DNA of 5,972 bases from Burkholderiales bacterium (GTDB lineage: Bacteria; Pseudomonadota; Gammaproteobacteria; Burkholderiales; SHXO01), in the NCBI GenBank assembly GCA_026125625.1, contig JAHCKU010000206.1, positions 1-5,972 of the forward strand, given 5' to 3'. Shown piece by piece: positions 3,717 to 5,972 of the stretch. The position numbers and the translations under genes were made by a program. The notes below the pieces were generated by a model. The model worked only from the letters and a program-made list of their open reading frames with translations. It was not told the DNA's origin and ran no database searches. Position 1 is the stretch's first letter, and each line of letters starts with the position of its first letter.

Positions 3717-5972
3717 ATGACAGTCATTTCACTCGTATCCATCGATTTGGAAGTCGGTCGCGACAGCAGGCGTATCCACCAATTGGCTGGGGTGCATGGC
3801 GATGGCAGCGCCTCTCTCATCTTTCCGCCCGGCACGCTGCCCGACGCGCTCAATGCCTTAGATCACCTCGCCGATGGCGCGGCATTTATTCTTGGGCACA
3901 ACCTGATCGCGTTCGACTTGCCGCAGCTACGCGCAGCCCAACCCAATCTGCGGCTGCTGGACAAACCCGCCATTGATACGCTGCGCCTCAATCCTCTAGC
4001 CTTCCCGCGCAACCCATACCACCACCTCGTCAAGCACTACCAGGATGGTGCTTTGCTCGGCAACCGCCGCAATAACCCACTGCTGGATGCCGAACTCGCC
4101 CTGCAAGTCTATGCCAATCAGCACGCTAGCCTGAGGGCAATGCAGGACACCGCACCCGACCTTTTGCTCGCATGGCATTGGTTGACGACACAAGATGGCA
4201 GTGCGGGTGGACTCGATCATTTCTTTACCGAAGTTCGCGGCACCGGCAGGCCGAATACAGCCCAGGCCACGACTGCACTCTCCCGTTTGCTGGACAACAC
4301 GGCCTGCGCACAGGCCAGCACAAAAATCATCTCCGAAGCGGCGCAATCCCCTTGGCCTTTAGCTTATGCACTCGCCTGGATATCCGTAGCTGGCGGCAAT
4401 TCAGTGATGCCCCCATGGGTACGCCACCAATTTCCCGAAACCGGACGATTGATCCAGGCCTTGCGCGACACGCCCTGCACCGATCCTGCTTGTACCTGGT
4501 GCCGTCGCGAACACGATGCTTTGGCTCAGTTGAAGCAGTGGTACAACAACAAAGATAAGGATTACGACTTTCGCCCCGAGCCGGTGGACGCGGCCAGTGG
4601 TTTGCCCTTGCAGCGGGTGATCGTTGAAGCGGCGATGCGTGGCGAGCACGCCTTGGGCATCCTGCCCACTGGCACCGGCAAGTCGCTGTGCTATCAGGTG
4701 CCCGCCCTGTCGCGCTTCGTGCGCACCGGGGCGCTTTCCATCGTCATCTCGCCGCTGGTGGCGCTGATGGAAGATCAGATCAAGGGTCTGCGGGATCACG
4801 GCATAACAAGCTGCGCAGCCATCAACGGCCTGCTGTCCATGCCCGAGCGTGCGGACGTGCTCGACCGGGTGCGCCTGGGCGATATTGGCATTCTGCTGAT
4901 TGCGCCGGAGCAACTGCGCAACAAGAGCGTACGCAAGGTGCTGGCGCAGCGCGAGATCGGCGCCTGGATTTTTGACGAGGCGCACTGCCTGTCCAAGTGG
5001 GGGCAGGATTTCCGCCCCGATTACCGCTACGTCGCCCGATTCATCCGCGAAAGCGCCGAGGCCAGTCCGGGCGGCGAACTGCCGCTGATCCAGTGTCTGA
5101 CCGCCACCGCCAAGCCCGAGGTCGTGGCCGACATCGTGGGTCATTTCAGGGAGAGGTTGGGCGTCGAACTGCACGTGTTTGACGGCGGGTCGAAACGCGA
5201 CAACCTCGAATTCGATGTCATCGAAACCACTCCGGCAGAGAAATTCGACCAAGTCGCCGGCTTGATCGAGCGTGAGTTGCCTGTCGGAACGTCCGGCGGA
5301 GCCATCGCCTACTGCGCCACGCGCAAACAGACCGAGGACCTAGCGGCCTTCCTGCGCGAAAAAGGGCTGGCTGCCGCTCCCTACCACGCGAAATTGCAGC
5401 CGGAAACCAAGCAGGAGACGCAGAAAGCATTCATCACAGGTACGCTGCGCGTCATCGCGGCGACCAACGCTTTCGGCATGGGCATAGACAAACCAGATGT
5501 GCGCCTAGTCGTGCATGCCGACATTCCTGGTTCGCTCGAAAACTATCTACAGGAAGCGGGCCGCGCCGGGCGCGACCGCGCGCTGGCACGCTGCGTACTG
5601 CTCTATACAACAGAGGATGTGGAGCGCCAGCACAGCATGTCGGCAGCCTCACGCCTATCGCGTCGCGACATCCAGAGCGTGCTGCGCGCCCTACGCCAGT
5701 TACAGCGCAAAAAGGAGCGCGATCAGGCGCTGGTCGCCACATCTGGCGAAATTCTGGACGAAGACGAAGATGGCAAGTTCAAACGCGACAGAGCAACCGA
5801 CGACACACGTGTGCGTACGGCCATCGCATGGCTGGAAGAAGCCGGCTTGGTGCGCCGCGAAGAAAACGCTGTGCAGATATTTCCCTCGGCATTACGCATC
5901 AAGGATATAGCCGAAGCCAGGCAAAAGCTGGCCCGCGCCACGGAGCTTTCACCAGACAATCGCAAACGATGC
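3717..5972 (+). CDS. RecQ-family ATP-dependent DNA helicase with N-terminal DEDD exonuclease-like domain, partial
   Basis: 752 codons are open to the right edge. Residues 1 to about 135 form a DEDD-type 3'-5' exonuclease fold: Asp10 and Glu12 in SIDLEVG, Asp67 in GHNLIAFDLPQL, and Asp124 in NNPLLDAELALQVY. Residues about 140-290 are a helical linker containing C254-x4-C259-x2-C262-x3-H266, a possible zinc site. The RecQ helicase core follows: motif 0 glutamine (Gln299), Walker A PTGTGKSLCYQ (Lys322), DEAH 420-423 in IFDEAHCLSKWGQDFRPDY, LTATA 461-465, FGMGIDKPDVRLVVH (586 on) and the arginine-finger motif QEAGRAGRDR (612 on). RecQ enzymes unwind DNA 3' to 5' in repair and restart. The exonuclease-RecQ order recalls human WRN. 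The expected RQC four-cysteine domain does not follow; instead a helical, winged-helix-like stretch (RTAIAWLEEAGLVRR) continues past the edge, so the whole protein is probably much larger than standard RecQ (about 600 residues). The ATG 3717 start is chosen because the exonuclease's first strand begins at once; its ribosome-binding site is weak and the frame is open upstream to 3522. Confidence 0.9.
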   Translation, partial: MTVISLVSIDLEVGRDSRRIHQLAGVHGDGSASLIFPPGTLPDALNALDHLADGAAFILGHNLIAFDLPQLRAAQPNLRLLDKPAIDTLRLNPLAFPRNPYHHLVKHYQDGALLGNRRNNPLLDAELALQVYANQHASLRAMQDTAPDLLLAWHWLTTQDGSAGGLDHFFTEVRGTGRPNTAQATTALSRLLDNTACAQASTKIISEAAQSPWPLAYALAWISVAGGNSVMPPWVRHQFPETGRLIQALRDTPCTDPACTWCRREHDALAQLKQWYNNKDKDYDFRPEPVDAASGLPLQRVIVEAAMRGEHALGILPTGTGKSLCYQVPALSRFVRTGALSIVISPLVALMEDQIKGLRDHGITSCAAINGLLSMPERADVLDRVRLGDIGILLIAPEQLRNKSVRKVLAQREIGAWIFDEAHCLSKWGQDFRPDYRYVARFIRESAEASPGGELPLIQCLTATAKPEVVADIVGHFRERLGVELHVFDGGSKRDNLEFDVIETTPAEKFDQVAGLIERELPVGTSGGAIAYCATRKQTEDLAAFLREKGLAAAPYHAKLQPETKQETQKAFITGTLRVIAATNAFGMGIDKPDVRLVVHADIPGSLENYLQEAGRAGRDRALARCVLLYTTEDVERQHSMSAASRLSRRDIQSVLRALRQLQRKKERDQALVATSGEILDEDEDGKFKRDRATDDTRVRTAIAWLEEAGLVRREENAVQIFPSALRIKDIAEARQKLARATELSPDNRKRC

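Noticed and set aside
3996..4558. Opposing frames of 116 and 128 codons within the exonuclease and linker region
   Set aside because: Both overlap the helicase gene, whose exonuclease motifs lie in the other frame; no domain or ribosome-binding site supports them.
4401..5252. 283-codon minus-strand frame inside the helicase gene
   Set aside because: It lies antisense to the exonuclease-RecQ frame, which carries all helicase motifs; its product is Gln/His-rich with no recognisable domain.
1..5972. CRISPR array, tRNA, rRNA or complete insertion sequence
   Set aside because: No spaced direct repeats of CRISPR type, no cloverleaf or rRNA-like stretch, and no paired terminal inverted repeats were seen by eye. 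The only tandem repeat is the in-frame rod.

Overview
The window looks like GC-rich proteobacterial chromosome, most plausibly a betaproteobacterium of the Rhodocyclales/Burkholderiales type. The reasons are the GC-rich codon use, a PEP-CTERM exosortase substrate, and a TonB protein whose C-terminus resembles the form common in betaproteobacteria. The taxon is an inference; no rRNA or taxon-specific marker is present.

Layout. (1) The minus strand at 1-290 holds the N-terminal 96 residues of a VOC/glyoxalase-superfamily protein that runs off the left edge. (2) A short plus-strand ORF with an excellent ribosome-binding site starts at 420. It looks like protein for about 72 codons and then runs antisense into the next gene, so it is probably a truncated, unidentified gene. 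(3) The minus strand at 640-1224 encodes a complete secreted PEP-CTERM protein with a GTG start. (4) Positions 1225-1557 hold no gene; they carry a weak sigma-54-like site for the PEP-CTERM gene and a small hairpin before the next gene. (5) The plus strand at 1558-3111 encodes a TonB-family energy transducer. It has an SxxxH transmembrane anchor, a Pro/Ala-rich periplasmic stretch, a 145-residue helical rod built from 23 pentapeptide repeats, and a TonB C-terminal domain. (6) About 3275-3691 is a broken AbiEii/AbiGii-type nucleotidyltransferase toxin gene: its two recognisable ends lie in different frames and the middle is missing. (7) From 3717 to the right edge runs a large RecQ-type helicase with an N-terminal DEDD 3'-5' exonuclease-like domain, a Cys3His motif between the two, and no recognisable RQC zinc domain after the helicase core.

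How the parts relate. The left half is envelope-related housekeeping or accessory material (VOC, PEP-CTERM, TonB). The right half, after 3111, looks like an inserted or eroded defence or mobile patch: a dead AbiEii-like toxin without a visible antitoxin, possibly a scrap of IS3 transposase, then the exonuclease-RecQ gene starting 25 bases after the toxin remnant ends. The most interesting item is this WRN-like exonuclease-helicase, because its exonuclease appears to lack the usual catalytic histidine. The rod of the TonB-like protein is the most striking sequence pattern. No claim here was tested by database search or computation.
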